From CAVQAH01 sp963784195 (lineage in GTDB: Bacteria; Acidobacteriota; Vicinamibacteria; Vicinamibacterales; 2-12-FULL-66-21), in contig CAWARA010000015.1 of assembly GCA_963784195.1 (NCBI GenBank), positions 186,001-250,000 on the forward strand: a DNA stretch of 64,000 nt, read 5' to 3'. A model generated the notes under the pieces. That model saw only the letters and a program-made list of their open reading frames with translations, searched no databases and had not been told where the DNA came from. Shown piece by piece: positions 63,326 through 64,000 of the stretch. A program made the position numbers and the translations under genes. Position 1 is the first letter of the stretch. Every line of letters starts with the position of its first letter.

Positions 63326-64000
63326 TCATCCGCTCACGGCGACCGATAGTTCGCTTTCGAGAAACCGTGCCCGGAGCCCGGCGTCGTCCAGATGCGACAG
63401 AATCCTCTGCGTGCAGTCGCGTGCGTCGCTGACAAGTGGATCGCTGCCGTCCAGGTCGATCAGCGTATTCAGCGCTTTCAGGAGTACTGCCGGATCGCCG
63501 AGCGTGCGCGCGATCTCGACCGATCGTGATGCGTCGATGATCGCCTGTGGCATCTCGCCGATCGCTTTCCTCGCCGTGGCACGCGTCAGCAATCCGAGCA
63601 CTTCGTATTTCGGCCGCGAGCGTGCCTTGCTGTCCACAATCGCTTCTGTCGCGGCCGCGATTGCCGATTGCGGCTCACCACGCGCCAGCGCGAGCTCCGC
63701 ACGGGCCTGACTCAGCCGGAGGCGCCACAACCATCCGTGCCAGCCACTGGCGGCGACGACCGCTTGCGCGACATCGTCCAGGAGGGCCTCCGCCCGGCCC
63801 GGATCGTGAGATCGCGCGAAGACGGTGAGCAGATCGATACCCGCGCTGACAAAAGGTGGAGGAAAGCCGATCCGCCGCGCGAGGTCGCGGGCTTCGTTCG
63901 CCAGCTCCTCACCGCGCGCGTAATCGCCCAGGCCGATGTGAATGCCCGCGGACATGGCGATGCCGCGCGCCAACATGGGTAGCACGCCGTGACGCCGGCC
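63326..64000 (-). CDS. TPR-rich regulator or cyclase-like protein, 3' part
   Basis: The frame is open to the window edge, so the N-terminal part is missing. The visible 224 residues are helical repeats of TPR type (GLGDYARGEELANEARDLAR, ARAELALARGEPQSAIAAAT, GLLTRATARKAIGEMPQAII), ending FLESELSVAVSG. Such C-terminal repeats are typical of large AAA/TPR regulators, guanylate-cyclase-like or LuxR-type proteins; which one cannot be told. GTG 63985 is an internal codon, not a proven start. Confidence 0.65.
   Translation of the reverse strand, partial: GRRHGVLPMLARGIAMSAGIHIGLGDYARGEELANEARDLARRIGFPPPFVSAGIDLLTVFARSHDPGRAEALLDDVAQAVVAASGWHGWLWRLRLSQARAELALARGEPQSAIAAATEAIVDSKARSRPKYEVLGLLTRATARKAIGEMPQAIIDASRSVEIARTLGDPAVLLKALNTLIDLDGSDPLVSDARDCTQRILSHLDDAGLRARFLESELSVAVSG

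Overview
The window looks like chromosomal DNA of an Acidobacteriota member, most likely close to Vicinamibacteria. The case rests on high GC with many antisense shadow frames, two intact and one decayed FtsX/MacB-type permease of the ADOP kind (acidobacterial duplicated orphan permease, no ATPase gene alongside), three Oar-like TonB-dependent receptors with N-terminal carboxypeptidase-regulatory domains, and a heavy load of secreted peptidases and hydrolases. No rRNA, tRNA, CRISPR array, prophage or intact transposase was seen. The species assignment is inference.

Layout. 1-9.3 kb: 3' end of a ComB-like phosphatase, an isoprenylcysteine-methyltransferase-like membrane protein, a 1454-residue coiled-coil protein ending in a degenerate histidine kinase, a frameshifted methyltransferase, a PQQ-type beta-propeller protein, and a small cluster with a DUF1801 protein and a second ICMT-like protein. 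9.3-20.2 kb: YtcJ-like amidohydrolase, beta-carbonic anhydrase, cytochrome P460, SnoaL-like protein, DUF418 membrane protein, POTRA protein, GNAT, serine hydrolase, ACMSD-like amidohydrolase. 20.2-30.6 kb: CPBP protease, third ICMT-like protein, GNAT, a 166-bp hairpin element, methyltransferase, DUF1232 protein, acetamidase/formamidase, M14 peptidase, small membrane proteins and a tight three-gene operon.

31-45.5 kb: a MarR regulator transcribed towards an ADOP permease and divergent from a TonB receptor; a GntR regulator divergent from a second TonB receptor; a HEIGH-type secreted metalloprotease; DinB protein; M13 peptidase. 45.5-54.6 kb: hairpin repeats, second ADOP permease, M28 peptidase, DUF3667 protein, two nucleotidyltransferases, PqiA-like protein. 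54.7-64 kb: third TonB receptor, a winged-helix membrane regulator, a decayed ADOP permease, a TPR protein, a di-heme peroxidase-family lipoprotein and the 3' end of a TPR-rich protein. The common theme is outer-membrane uptake (TonB receptors), extracellular hydrolysis (M13, M14, M28, HEIGH protease, amidohydrolases) and envelope permeases under local regulators.

Two window-wide patterns matter for reading the annotation. First, at least 21 single-base frame breaks interrupt otherwise well-conserved proteins, and about 19 of them are +1 insertions. I annotate the broken genes as pseudogenes, but base errors in the assembly are the likeliest cause. Second, many intergenic gaps hold long hairpins or short tandem repeats, including a small GTCCGGC-TTTA-GCCGGAC palindrome present three times and a larger family present twice. 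The best candidates for something new are the coiled-coil pseudokinase, the hairpin repeat families, and a set of start codons sitting 5-12 bases from a -10-like box with no Shine-Dalgarno site, which suggests leaderless mRNAs.
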